From NCBI GenBank assembly GCA_013396995.1, contig VWZP01009168.1, positions 757,450 to 821,449 on the forward strand: a DNA stretch of 64,000 bases. Direction: 5' to 3'. The translations under genes and the position numbers were made by a program. Numbering within the stretch: position 1 is the stretch's first letter; each line of letters opens with the position of its first letter. The notes under the pieces were generated by a model that saw only the letters and a list, made by a program, of their open reading frames with translations, did not search any database and had not been told where the DNA came from. This DNA is from Dicaeum eximium (lineage: Eukaryota > Chordata > Aves > Passeriformes > Dicaeidae). Of the stretch, positions 24,901 to 37,210 are shown piece by piece.

Positions 24901-25192
24901 CGTAGCTGTCAGTTCCCTCTCAGTGCTGCTCTGAGCCAGCTCAGGCTGAGATGCAGCAGCTGTGATTTGGCAGCAGGGCTGCCCAGCTCTGTAGCACAGG
25001 ATGTGAGCTGTCTGGATGTAACACTATGAGAACTTTAGGATCATGTAATAAGGTTGTTTGACTTGGAATTAACCTACAGCTGGAGAAAAACTGCATGAAA
25101 TGTAATTTCTTGTGAGCAGGATCTTCATTTTAGGTGCTGCTCGTGCGACTGACGCTGGACAGACGTGTCCTGTTGTGTTGAGCTTGGATGGA

Positions 25193-25320
25193 AGGACAGG
25201 CTGGGTGGGGCTTGGAGCACACTGGTCTCATGGCTGGTGACCCTGCCTGTGGAGATGGAGCTAGATGGTCTCAAAGTCCCTTCTAACCCAAACTATTCCG
25301 GGATCCTGTGATTCCATGAT
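25193..25320 (+). mobile_element. CR1 LINE fragment, 3' end
   Basis: AGGACAGGCTGGGTGGGGCT is followed by CTAGATGGTCTCAAAGTCCC and the 3' end AACCCAAACTATTCC...TGTGATTCCATGAT. It is in sense orientation relative to SUPT3H and strongly 5'-truncated. Confidence 0.93.
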
Positions 25321-28300
25321 AGAAGCTCTTACCTGTGGGCATCTCTTGCGTCCCTGACTTGTCACTTTGCAAATAAAGAATGTAAAACCTCTAGAATAGC
25401 AGAGTAAATCTGGAAAGGGGCAGATAACAATATGGGAACACCAAAACCAAGTGGAGATCCTTTTTTATAACTCTTATCATCTGTTATTTTCCATTTTAGT
25501 TGCCTACTCTTGTTCCTTAAATCCTATAATAATACTCAAACTCAAGTTTTTTCAGCTTGGCACAGAAAAAGACAAGGGATTCCTGAATAAAATGTGTTAT
25601 TTTGAGCTTCATTTGTGCTTCACTCTCTTTATCATGTCCTACTCAGTGAGGTGTCACTTCTCATCTAAGTGTTTGATACCTCTAACAACAAAAAAAGTTA
25701 TTGAATGTGCAGCAGTACAAATGATGTTGGATTGCCTCTCATTTGTGTCCCCTGCCCTCTGCATGCCCTGAAGCAAAGGTGCTCATTCTCTCCTCATCCC
25801 TCTGATACATCTCCAGGCATCAGAAAGCAACACTGTGATTTGGTTGCTAGAAAATCTCTTTAACACTAAAGTTCTACATTTCTCTAAACCAGGCCCATTT
25901 CAGGGAGCCTGGCTGCACACTTGGTACTGCTTGGAAATATTTCTCTAGGAAAATCAAGTGAACACACCAGGCTTGAGTTAACCAAACACATTTTATAAAT
26001 TTTATTTTGGGGGTTTTGTGTTCCTTCCCTGAGGTTTTGTATTATTCCAGCTTTCTGACTTTAGCTTCAAGATTGTGCATACCTCAGTTCAGCAAAGCAA
26101 TCATCTGCTTTATTTTTAAACTATACCTACAGTCTGGCAAAAGCATGGGCTAAATTGAGGCTTCTGGTATTATTAGTAATATAAGTTTTGGTTCATCTAT
26201 TATTTTGGGGATTTTTTTTATTTATTGCACATAGGAGAAAAAGAGATACTTGTAGGACCTAAAATGGGATGAAATTAAGATCAGATTCTTTTTCTCACCT
26301 TGTAATATTTGCTCACTGGAAAGTTACTTAAAGACTTTAAACTTAAAAAAGATACAGCACTTTTCAATATTTTGGAGTTTTAGCAGAGCTAAGAAAAAGA
26401 ATCACAAAATGAAGGAAAATTCTAGAAAGGGATATCAGACTTCAGAAAATGGAAACAGTTAAACAAGTACCAGTCATTTTTTAATGCTGTGTGCTGCTGT
26501 ACTTATATCTGGGACTGTGGTTTCCAGTTTAGGATTAAGCTTCAGCCAGGACTTTCTAGTACATCTCTTGTATCTGCTGTTCTGCAGTGACAAAATTCCA
26601 AAATTGAGATGTTTTTCTTGCTTGTAAACCATCCTCTTCCTCCCGGTTATATCTCCCTGGATGATTCAGTTCCCTTCACAGCAGTTAAATTCTTCAGCTG
26701 CTTATTGGTAGAAGTTACACTCTTTCCTCCATGACAGTCTCAAGAGAGGGAATATGAAACGGGATTTTTCCTTGATAAGACACTTTACTGTCTCTGGGAG
26801 TATTTATGTTACTTAATATGCACATGGATGAAAATATAAGATACTGGGCTTTCATAAAGACCCTGAGCTTTCCTGCAAAGCCCTGAGAATGTGCATGAAC
26901 TAAGTGGTTTCCTTCAGGCTTCAATTGCAATGAAAAAAAGAATGACTGTGGAACCTGGAGTACACCTGAGTGGTTAAGAGACATCCAGTTCTGTTTTACT
27001 AATTTGGAATGAATTCCACAGCCTGGAGCTCTGCCTAAGAATTGCATGCTTCTAATTTCTCACAATTTAAATTCCAATAATGTTAGGAGAAAAATAAGTA
27101 ATAATAAGAAATAATAAAAAAAACCCAAAACAATAAAAAAAAGAAGAAAAATCACACAATAAATATTTGCATAAGGTTGCTAACACTGGCTGGTGGGGAA
27201 GAGGTTGGTATCCAACCTGGAGGAAATGTACTACTGCAATATTCCAGGCTGTGTACTGGCACAGGTCAGTCTTAAAATGTGTTGATGTGCTGACAGGATT
27301 GTCATTTTTGATGGCAAAGAATTGGGACAACAGGAGAAAAATAAGACTCTCCAGAGATCCACATGTGTTAGTTTTACTGCAGAAGGTGCTAAAACTGCTG
27401 GAAGCAAGCAGTCTCCGTGCAGAATTATTGCTATGCAAACGGCCTGGAAGTGAGAAACAGTAATTTTGTGAGGTAATTTTGTCAGCAGTGAAGGGTTTGG
27501 GTGTTTTTTTTCCTTGCAAGAAGGACAGGTTATTAATATTTACCATCAAGAAAACTCTAGTTCTAATTGGTGTTTAGATACGATGCTTAAATTACCCTCA
27601 GAAGATGGAGTGTAGGTTTGGAGTGTGGATTAAGTGCTTCTGAGAAAAAGCATTCAGCTGTTTCTGCATCTGTTAACAAGAAAGTTAAAACAATCTCACC
27701 ATTGTGCATGGAGGGTTTTGTTTTTTTTTTTTTAAAAAGGAGCAGATGGTACAGGAGGAAGGTATATGGTTGTTGCCACGTTAGGAAGCTTGGGATTTTA
27801 TATCCCACTGGGTAGATGTGGCCCATCTTTGTCCATAATTTACTATAGACAAAAGATGTAAAAACCTATGTAAAAATTTACAATTTTTGGTCATATTTAG
27901 GTAATAAAAATAGTTAACTAGGTACAAAAGAGAGAAATTAGGTAGCTCAACGAATAGATAAAAAGCTACTAATTATGGCTCTTTAGAACATGTTGAAAGC
28001 CATTTATGTGATCAAGAAAGACTAGTTTTGAGACATAATTTTATAGCCAGTTTCAAATAATCAGATGTAATGAGACATTTTGAATACTAACCTGAAATAC
28101 ATAAAAGAATATTGGGTTTTATTGTAGTTTTTTAAAGGAGCATGATACCATTTCTTTTTTTTTTTTCAACTTCCATAACAGAAGTAAACTTCCATTTAAC
28201 TTCAAAAAGGGGGGGAAACAATCTCATTAGTAATGCTTTTCAGTGCAAGAACATGAGTTAAGACCCAGGATTCCTCTGTACTTCTGTATTATTCATCTTA

Positions 28301-29459
28301 CACAAATGCAGAACAGAAGTTAATGATGGCTCAATAGATTTTGCAATATAGATACATGACAAATTGTAAGATTTGATAAGATAGGCAGAGGAGTGAAAGG
28401 AGATAGTGTTGCTTAGCTGGTTAGGAAGTGGTCTCAGTATATAAATTATCCAGTCAGTAAGAGATTTTTTCCTGTACGAGTCAGAGCACAGAAGAGTTTT
28501 AAGAATGAAGTGACAGTGGGTGATGATCTTCATCTGCTCTTTGATTTTTCCTACCAAAAAGATGCTGCAGAAGATGTGCTGGCATGAATGTTTGGTGTGT
28601 GCACAGCAAAGAGTGACAAGTGAGGTGATCCAGGTTGGAATCTGACATTTGATGGGAGATGTGCTGCTGCACAGGAGGAGGATGTGTCATGAAGGGAAAT
28701 GGAAAGCAGCTTCTGACGCATGTGGCTGAGAGGAAAATCAAAGTGATGGGTGGGAGAAATGAGCTTGGCAGGATTTTTATGACTTGGTACAAACAAGAAA
28801 ATGTTGTTTTTCAAAGCTAGATTCCTCAGTGTTTCTGTGACTTCCACAGATTGGAATCTGGATGAAGGGTAAGGAAGGATGAAGGGTAAGATGCCATTAG
28901 GATTGTTACTGGGAAAGATGCAGCTGCAATCCTGCAGTGAACAGAGTATCCAGTGTCAGAGATAAAACCCATGTTACACACCTTGATGATGCTGGGGTAC
29001 ACGGGGTTATTGATGAACAGAAATGGGGGATTTGGAGTAGGCAGGATATGAGGAATTCAGCCTGAGCTGGTAGCTTGACATGAGAGGGACATAAAAATCT
29101 AACTAGTCCTGAGTTGTTTGGCCTGGAACCTTTATCGTTTGTACTTCAGGGTGAGGAACACTTATAGCCATGTCTGTGAGCAAAGGTTACAATGCAGAGT
29201 ATTATTTGCTTCCCCTAATTTATTACATACTTCCCAGTTCATCAAAGAACAATTTCCTTTTAGGTTGCTGGAGCAAACCCTTACATTTCTCATTTTTTCA
29301 TGGAAAGAATTAACTCCCAGCTTCATAAAGTTTATTTTCAAGAAATTATGGGTTAAAAAATTTCTAATAATGTCTTTTTCCAAAAAAAAGTAATATTTCA
29401 CGTTAAAGTGATGTGGCACTATTCAGCTGCCTGAATATAGTTATATGTAGTTATAAATA

Positions 29460-29481
29460 TGGAGGTCGGGCTCTTCTCCCA
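29460..29481 (+). repeat. Left copy of an exact 22-bp direct repeat next to a CR1
   Basis: These 22 bases (starting TGGAGGTCGGGCTCTTC) recur without a mismatch at 29639-29660, 179 bp downstream. The right copy lies inside CR1 sequence, while the left copy is flanked on its left by non-CR1 DNA. Confidence 0.9.
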
Positions 29482-29611
29482 TAGTACTTACTGACATAAA
29501 TCCCAAGAATAGCCCTAGGTACTGAGAAGTTCTGCCTGTCACCATTATAACTGAGGCTGACTTTGTAACACCAATGTAAAGGCAATAAAGGGGGACCTTA
29601 CCCCTGTCTAA

Positions 29612-29930
29612 AATCCCTGAAGGGAGGTTGTGGCCAGGTGGAGGTCGGGCTCTTCTCCCAGGTAACAAGTGACAGGACAAAAAGAAATGACCTCAAAGTA
29701 CACCAGGGGAGGTTGAGATTGAACATTGGAAGAATTCTTTTGCTTAAGGGCTGGTCAGGCATTGGAGCAGGCTGCCCAGGGCAGTGGTGGAATTACCATC
29801 CCTGGAAGTGTTGAATAATGTGTGGATGTGGCACCTGGGGACATGGATCAGTGGTGAGTGCTGGGTTAATGGTTGGACATTATCATCTCAGAGGTCTTTT
29901 CCAGCCTAAATAATTCCAAGAGTTATGAAT
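29612..29930 (+). mobile_element. CR1 LINE fragment, about 320 bp
   Basis: CCCTGAAGGGAGGTTGTGGC begins the CR1 similarity. It continues with CAGGTAACAAGTGACAGGAC, GGAGCAGGCTGCCCAGGGCA, and an old 3' end (CTTTTCCAGCCTAAATAATT). Its 5' part contains the right copy of the 22-bp direct repeat. Confidence 0.93.
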
Positions 29931-30670
29931 GGGGCTTTGCTGGTTGCTCTGAGAAATCCCCTATGCTGCTGTATTTATGATGTAGGCAGAGTGGCTGGAG
30001 CTCTGCATTCAGAGTGAGTGTTGCAGGTTTGGAAAATTTACATTGCAAACTCTTCAACTTTCCATTTCTCCAAAAGTAGTTTACTCAGGGTCTAGTTTCC
30101 TTGTCAAATATTTCTGGAGTGAAGTTAATTGAGGATTGTAAAATAATGAAGAGGACAAGGTAGTGACAAAGAGTTACTGGGTTACCGTTTGATAAATGAA
30201 GTGAAAGCAAGTTATTTTTGTTCCAGAGGAGCCAGATGTTAAGTATTTCATCTGCAAATTAAGCAAATGGGCAACGTTTAAAGTCTCTGGGGCTGTGTCT
30301 TGCAAAGTAAGGATTTTGAAAAAGTGTCCTGGAGTCTTGAGGAATCACTTGAATGCAATGGGGCCAGTCCAGTGCTGCAGCTGAAGGGGCTGAGGCAGTC
30401 CTTGGGCAGTCCTTGGGTGGGCAGGAAGGGGAATAAGAAATAGAAGAGTTTTCTGCTGTACTGGAGCAAGCACAGTTAAAATGTGTGCTTGTGTTTTAGT
30501 GAGAACCTCAACAATTGGGTGAAATACTAGAAAATACCAACAAAGAGACAGGAGTGCATCAAACTGAAGAATGTGTTGTGTAGCCAGTCATTAAGGACCC
30601 ATAAAAAAGAAAAATCTCATGTCATATTTGCATCTGAGCACAGTGACAAACACCTGTGAGCACAACTAGA

Positions 30671-30842
30671 CAGGTTGCCCAGAGAAGCTGTGGCTGCCCC
30701 ATCCCTGGAAGTGTTCAAGGCCAGGTTGGACAGAGCTTGGAGCAAATTGGGATAGCGGGAAATGTCCCTGCCAGTGGCAGAGGCTGGAGTGAAATGGTTT
30801 TTAAGGTCCCTTCCAATGCAAACCACTCCATGATTCCACGAT
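30671..30842 (+). mobile_element. CR1 LINE fragment, 3' end
   Basis: AGGTTGCCCAGAGAAGCTGT through GGAAGTGTTCAAGGCCAGGT to the 3' end CCACTCCATGATTCCACGAT. It is a standard bird CR1 in the + orientation, moderately diverged. Confidence 0.96.
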
Positions 30843-31019
30843 TTCCTTTATAGTCAATTGAGAGGAACAAGCATTTCTGGGCTGTAATTTATCTCTTCCT
30901 AAGGTAGCTGTTTAAGAGGGGTCAAATGGACCATGCTGTGGAAGTGCCTTTTGCTCTGCCTTGACAGGATGATGTGTGTGAGGAGTCCTTCTAGTGCAGC
31001 TTGACATTTAAGCAAGACA

Positions 31020-31272
31020 AATTCAAACTAGAAATAAGGCATATATATTTATAACAACATAACTAAGTGCTGAAATAACTTAGCCAATGATTGTGACAGA
31101 TTATCCATGACTGGAAAATTTAAAATCAAGAGGAGATGTTTCTGTAAAAGCCATGCTTAAGTTCAACCACAGCTATTGGTTCTAGAGAGCCAATTCAAGA
31201 AAATTGTGTGGGCTGTGTTATGAGCACAGTGAGGTTAGATGGTCCTTTCCATCCCCGAGAGCTATGAATCAT
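31020..31272 (+). mobile_element. Ancient CR1-type LINE remnant
   Basis: AAACTAGAAATAAGGCATAT is followed by TTAAAATCAAGAGGAGATGT, TAAAAGCCATGCTTAAGTTC, GTGTTATG and GAGGTTAGATGGTCC, ending in GAGCTATGAATCA. The order and wording match the old CR1 family that is common in turtles and crocodilians (AGGTCAGACTAGATGATC type), not the younger bird CR1s nearby. Confidence 0.75.
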
Positions 31273-32724
31273 CCTTTGCTGGTGCTTTGGTAAACTGTAA
31301 ATGTGAAAATCCACTTTGAATGCAGGTCAGCAGCTTATTCGGGTTGAATTCCTGATGTTCACATTAATAGTTTCAAAGGAAATAAGTCAAAATTTGCCTT
31401 CCTAAATATAGCAATTTCACCTCAGAGTTGTAATTTTCCATACCTTTTCATTAGTTTTGTGTTACACAACAGAGTCTGATCTTTTTTTCTAAAAGGACAA
31501 ATGAACATCCCAACAATGTAGCACAAGGTTTTGGAAAGTAGATATTGATTTTGTAATTTTTTACAATTTTTTTTAGAAATAAAGTTTTGGTAATTATTTA
31601 TTAATACAGGTTGATTAGAAAGAAAAAAAATCATAATTGCTTTTAAAAGCTAATGGAATAAACCTTTTTTAGAACCCTCTGAAAGTTTGGGTCATTATTT
31701 CTGTATGTGGTATCTCTATACATTCTTATAAATATTCATATTACTCCTATATTGTGAATAAAATGAGCTAAATACACCACCTTAATTAGAGTAGTGGAAA
31801 TAACAAGTTGTTTCCATTCTTTGAATGTCTTTGGCAAATTTCCATTGTGTCAACATAATTAAGATATATTAATATTCATCTGGTAAGTACTGTAACTTTA
31901 CATAGTGGAAAAATAAAATAAAATGGACCATGAGAACATTTTTCAATATCAGTTTCAATTTTAATACTTTATATTCTTGTGAAAAGTTATAAAAATGTGT
32001 TATTAGTTTATTACCCCATTAAGAAAACAATGCAGCAACAGATGCTTGTTACCCCGATTTTCTCAGTCTGTTTATGGGGATGTTTTATCAAAATGAGTCT
32101 TTTAAAAGTTATAAAGATGTAATACTCTCCTAAATTAGGTCATAAATGCCTAATGTGGAAAACTAATACATTTTATTATTTTTCAAGTATGGGTTTATGT
32201 ATATTAAAATATGCAGCTGTTAGGAAGTCTGGAGTGTGTATAACAGAAACATTGCATTACAAGATGTTAGTGTCTCTCTGAGTATGTACATTCTTCATGC
32301 ACATGCCCACACGAGTTCTTGGCACATGGAAGAGACTACTTTAACATTTTGGCTCAGTATGATTTTCTAATATACATTATTATTTTATAAATAGATATAA
32401 ATGCTGAATATACGGAGCGCGTACATGCATTTTTACTCTGTATTTGCCCAAATCCTGACAGCAGCCACACACACAAATTGAGGAGGTTGATCTGAAGTGC
32501 AGGTATGAACAACATTCAGTTCTAACATCAGCAGTTGTGTGCTGTGCTTCTGCACAAATGGTAGGAATTTCTGTACAAGGAGCAGTAACGAGATAATGTT
32601 TTAGTTTAAACCTCATTTTGTCTTCATGCTAATCATGCTGGAAGGGATTTGTAGTGGCAGAGGAGGAGAAGAAATTCAAGCACCTGCATTTTGAAGGTAG
32701 TAGAGTGACCGTGGCAGCTTTAGG

Positions 32725-33210
32725 AAATCACAAAATCCCAGAATGGTTCACGTTGGAAGGACCACAGTGGATCATCTACTCCCACCTCCCTGATCCAGCA
32801 GAATTACCCAGACCACAGGGCACAGGATTGTGTCCAGAGGGTTCTGGAATATTATCAATGAGGGAGACCCCACAGCCTCTCTGGACAATCTGTTCAGTCA
32901 CTGCACAGGAAAGAAGTTCTGCCTCCTGTGCAGGTGGAACTTGCTGGGCTCAGTCCCTGCCCATCCTCTGGTGCCATTGCTGGGCCCTGGAGCAGAGCCT
33001 GGCCCTGCTCTGAGCCCTCCCTGCACACAGGGACACCCAGGGATGAGGGCCCCTCTCAGCTGGGGATCCTCTCCAGGCTGAGCAGCCCCAGCTCCCTCAG
33101 CCTTTCCTGGTCAGGGAGATGCTCCAGTCCCTCCATCATATTTGTCACCTTCTGCTGAACCCACTCCAGGACCTTCATGTCTATTTTGTCCTGAGTATCC
33201 CAGAAATGGT
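32725..33210 (-). mobile_element. CR1 LINE fragment, about 490 bp
   Basis: AAATCACAAAATCCCAGAAT is the 3' tail. It is followed by CCACAGGGCACAGGATTG, CTCTCCAGGCTGAGCAGCCC, CAGCTCCCTCAGCCTTTCCT and CCACTCCAGGACCTTCATGT. It is the longest CR1 piece of its subfamily here. Open frames of 60-120 codons over it are not genes. The 5' (right) end abuts another CR1 tail in opposite orientation. Confidence 0.95.
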
Positions 33211-33215
33211 ACAAC

Positions 33216-33253
33216 CAGAAGGACTTTTCCAACCTAAATAATTCTGTGATTTG
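33216..33253 (+). mobile_element. Tiny CR1 3'-end scrap
   Basis: AGAAGGACTTTTCCAACCTA then AATAATTCTGTGATTT is the last 38 bp of a + oriented CR1, directly adjoining the minus-strand CR1 on its left. Confidence 0.8.
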
Positions 33254-33589
33254 CAAAATTTCTCATACTTTGAGGTGGATAGACCAGTTGTCAAAGATGT
33301 TGCTGAACCTCAGACTCCATGTCTCCATTGATGGAAGCCTTTAATGGTCACAAAAATGTGCATCAAGTGTAGACCAAATGTGTGGCAATGATGGGAGTGA
33401 ATTAATAGAGACCTGTTTTACACATACACATACCACTCCCTGAATAATTTGTCTATATGGGAAATTCTATGTATGGTATTATTTTGGTATATAAGGGACA
33501 CAGGATTGCACAGTTTTTCTTTATGTTTTATTCTAATTATTGTAGCATTGTTTGGCCATTTGTCTGAGTGGACACATCCCTCAGCAGCC

Positions 33590-33655
33590 TGCTCAGATGG
33601 GATTAGACAATCTCTCGAGAGGCCTTCCAGCCCCAGTGAGTCTGAGATTCACAGT
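33590..33655 (+). mobile_element. Probable degraded CR1 3' end
   Basis: TGGGATTAGACAATCTCTCG, AGAGGCCTTCCAGCCCC and TCTGAGATTC resemble the CR1 pattern 'GGTTGGATGATCTC...AGGTCCCTTCCAGCC...TGTGATTC'. The match is short and diverged. Confidence 0.5.
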
Positions 33656-34207
33656 GCTGTTAGGTGCCTATTTAGGGGTTGTGTTAATTCAGGTTTTCTG
33701 TCTTCTCACCATTCCCTGGATTCAAGACCTGCATTCCAAAGGCTTTATGGATGTACCCATTATAGTCAAAATCATGCTGTAGCATATTTGTCTCCCTTCT
33801 AATCATGTTAGGAATTGCACATGGAGCCTGCATGCCATGTAGTTTTAATTACCCTAATTGGTCCCAGTAGCTGTGCTGCCAGCCACTAAAGTGTTGATAG
33901 GACTTCTCCAGAAGCTCAGCCAGTCTGTCATCATCTGGTCTCAAAATGTACTAAAGATGATCCTCCCCTTCCAGAACTGTAGGTTTTTATGAAGCCTGAA
34001 ATTCGAACTGATGTGCAGAAGGCTGAATTTGCTGTCATATTCTACTTTTCAAGTTACTGGAGTGTCCTGGATGTCATTCATGTTTATGAAGTAGATTCTA
34101 TAGAGGCAGCACAAAATATACCATGATTTCAATACCAGGGATCTGTGGGCAGTGAGGAGTTTAGTTGGCCCTTCTGCAGGAGTTTGTGCTTAAGAAAAGT
34201 TCAGTCA

Positions 34208-34327
34208 GAAAGCAGCCTTTACAAAACTAAAAGCTAGAGATGTGTTTTTCTGAGAGAGTTTCATAGGAAAACAAGCCTTTACAAAACTAAAAGCTGGAGA
34301 TGTGTTTTTCTGAGCGGGTTTCATACG
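34208..34327 (+). repeat. Tandem duplication, two 60-bp units
   Basis: Units 34208-34267 and 34268-34327 are in exact 60-bp register and share CCTTTACAAAACTAAAAGCT and GAGATGTGTTTTTCTGAG. Only a few substitutions separate them. The first few bases after the second unit (TCATACGAGG) also resemble the unit end. No coding sequence is evident. Confidence 0.93.
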
Positions 34328-34698
34328 AGGTTGTTGTTCCTGGTGGCAAGATATGCCTGTTTTTGTCCTAAAACCCGATAACTTATGGACTTATCTTATG
34401 GACTGTGCCTTGTTGAGGCGCTTCCTTAATTTAGCACAGACTCAAAGTCTTCACAACAAAGTGGAGCAAGCCCTGGTAAACAGTTATTTTATGGCTTCAA
34501 GGTTAGTTTTTGAGATACTATTTCCGGGATTAAATATTTCAGGACCGATTTGGTTATCTGCTTGTCACTTCTTTCTAAACCAAACTAAAAGGCTTTAACA
34601 CTTAGTTGTGCACTTTTCTGGGCAGAGTGTTGGTTAATAAAATATATCTCGTGTGTCTGCCCTTCCCAGAAAAATGGATATAAAAAAAATTAAAATTT

Positions 34699-34741
34699 AT
34701 AATAATTACTCATTATTACTATTATTATTACTATTATTATT
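34699..34741 (+). repeat. (ATT)n microsatellite
   Basis: Imperfect trinucleotide run (ATTACT and ATTATTATT blocks). It gives runs of Leu or Asn in the accidental open frames crossing it. Confidence 0.85.
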
Positions 34742-35420
34742 GATTCTATCTGAACATTGTTTTTCTCTGCTGCAAAGCCAGGTTAATTTTGTCCCTTTAC
34801 ACTCTACTAATGCCAGTGCTAGGACTGGCAGAGGAGAATGCTGGAAATGGGACTTTAAGGTGTGTTGTTTATCCTGCAAAAGCAGGAGAGACACATCCCC
34901 AGGTGGTGCAGAGAGGAGTGTCCCAAACTGGACCAGGCTGCAGGGCCACCCAGCTGCTGTCACCCAGCAGGGACTCAGGTGGCTGTGGCTGTACCAGATG
35001 TCTCCTGGTGTAGGAGGGCACTGCTGTAGCTCATTTAAATTTTACATATATTTATAAATACAACAACATTTGCGGGTTGGTGAGTATTGTGGGATGCACT
35101 TGCAGAGGATGCAGTCCAGTGCCTCAGCTTGAATGCACTGAGGTGGTGGGTTAAAGCCAGGCACAAGAAAGGTTCTCTGAATCCTTGTTATAACCTCAGA
35201 TTTTATAAATGTAATGATTTTGTCATCCTACATATGAATAAAAGGTGTTTTCTTTTCTGAACTGTTCACTCTCCAGTTTGTAAGAACTATAAATTCAGAA
35301 CAGTTCATACTCTGGGACCTGAATTCCTCCTGTTTGTAAAAACAGATCAGTGCAGTCTTGTTTCCTCATATGAGGAACTTTAGGGTGCAGCAAACTGGAA
35401 GGGCTGTTTGTAATGTCTAG

Positions 35421-35670
35421 AATTACAGAGTAATGTAATGCTTTGGGTTTGAAGGGCCCTTAAAGACCATCTCATTCCAACCCCCTCAAGGCAGGGACAC
35501 CTTCCCCTATCCCAGATTGCTCCAAGCCCTGTCCCACCTGGCCTTGGACACTTCCAGGGATGGAGCAGCCACAGCTTCTCTGGGCAGCCTGTGCCAGGGC
35601 CTCACCACCCTCACAGGGAACAATTTCTGTCTAATGCCTAAACTAAACCTGCCCTCTGTCAGTCACTGAA
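35421..35670 (-). mobile_element. CR1 LINE fragment, 3' end
   Basis: AATTACAGAGTAATG, then GCTTTGGGTTTGAAGGGCCC, then CCTTGGACACTTCCAGGGAT and CTGGGCAGCCTGTGCCAGGG to about 35670. It is moderately preserved. Confidence 0.95.
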
Positions 35671-37210
35671 AAAGCAGGAGCTACAATTCCAGGAGTTTCC
35701 ATTAACAGTCTGATTTGCTGACAACTGGCTTGATATTTAAAAGAAAACAGTAATAATGTATCATTTGAGGAAAGTGTTCCTGATTACCCACTCTTTTTTT
35801 TCAGCAAGCTCAACTTCATAGGGCTAACAGGGTTCAAATAACATCTACAACCAAATAAATTGTGGAGTTTCATGTGGTTAAAATAAAGAAGTTCAGATTT
35901 TCCAGAAAAAGGAGTTTGGATTTCATCTTGCCAAATGCAGGCATGTAGGAGAGGGCACTTGCAGAGCTGCACATCCTGCTTTCTAAACAAGATGTTTCTC
36001 AGCACTGACTGTAAGTGAAGGGTCAGCTCAGACTGAGAGATGTCTCTGGTCAAAACCGAAAAAAGTTAATTTATAACAATGCACATTAAATAAGTGAAAA
36101 AGATTTTTGGAAGTCTTTTATTTGATCTAGAAGGTGACTTAGACACTACTGTAAGGTGTTACTGATAGAGTGGCTAGATACGGTACAAATTTTGTTTTAT
36201 GAAGCCTAAATGAAGCCTAAAATATTAATAATGCAAGTCATTTTTCTATTTAAAATACTATTTTCTGATTTTTGTTTCATATCTCAGTGATTGTAAGTAA
36301 TTTGAAAAGTGAGTTTGGTATCCATTATGTCTCTGCATTTCCTTAGCAATTTTATAATCCCATTTTGTTAATTACATACATATATTTTCTTTCTTTCAAT
36401 TGCAGTTATGGGAGCTCTCACTTATAAAAGTAATTAGTAAAATACTTTTAGGTAAAAGTTGATTTTTTTTCTCTTGGGCTTTTCCATCTCATGTTAGAAG
36501 TAACTGTTGAAAACTCTACACAGACAGAATATTTTGTTTCTAAGTATTTTGTATGGATTCTTTTTAATTTTTTTAATGTAATGTCATTACATCCTAGGCC
36601 TTTAAACAAGTTATGTGTCAAGAATTAGACAGAATAATGGATAAAAATTAGATAGAAAAATTAGATATTATGTCTTATAGGAACTGGATTGAGTGTTATG
36701 GATTGACAGATATTTACTTGCACAGCAGCTACCCAAATATAGAAAAATGTGGTATTTGAAAATCCATGGTTCTGTTGGTGATTTCTCTCATTTGTTGTAA
36801 CATTGGTTAAAATCACACCCCAAGGCCCTTAGTTACAACCTGAAGCCCCACTGAGCTGAGCAGAGTATGAATGCAACTCTCATCTGAGGTGTGTGAAGTG
36901 GGTTAAAAGGAGAAATACTTGGCTGGAGCTGCCAAGGACAGTGATGGAGAGGAAGGCTCAGGCAGAAGAGAGCACTCTGAAGACAGGTGTAAGCACTATT
37001 GATACCCATGTCACTAGCTAAAGCCAGCACAGAAACTACCTAAAAGTAGATAAATAGAGGAGACTAAATTATTGTACACTCCAGGGAAAAAAATTGAAGA
37101 AGCAAGTTATTTAAAGGGAAATCCTAAAGGGATGACAAGAAGGGGATGGTGAGTGGGGGAGAGGAGACAATCCTGGCTGCTAAAGGAGGCTGGGGTTTTA
37201 AGGATGTATA

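Larger units (their letters stand above)
17230..25192 (+). other. SUPT3H: Probable last SUPT3H intron, proximal part
   Basis: No exon was recognised. The region has one CR1 relic at about 21684-21910, a 20-bp perfect palindrome at 19008-19027 and a 9-bp tandem repeat at 19901-19926. It is otherwise AT-rich unique sequence. An AATAAA at 17379-17384 lies 150 bp after the last recognised exon. That this is intron follows from the missing SUPT3H C-terminal exon. Confidence 0.7.

Noticed and set aside
27067..27549. 160-codon minus-strand frame with a hydrophobic, Phe-rich C-terminal end
   Set aside because: The hydrophobic end is the reverse reading of an A-rich low-complexity stretch (27080-27150). 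No known protein is seen.
32654..33158. Overlapping + strand frames of up to 119 codons
   Set aside because: Antisense reading of a CR1 copy.
34333..34672. Possible solitary LTR after the 60-bp duplication
   Set aside because: No clear TG...CA ends, no target duplication and no paired poly(A) signal arrangement could be shown.
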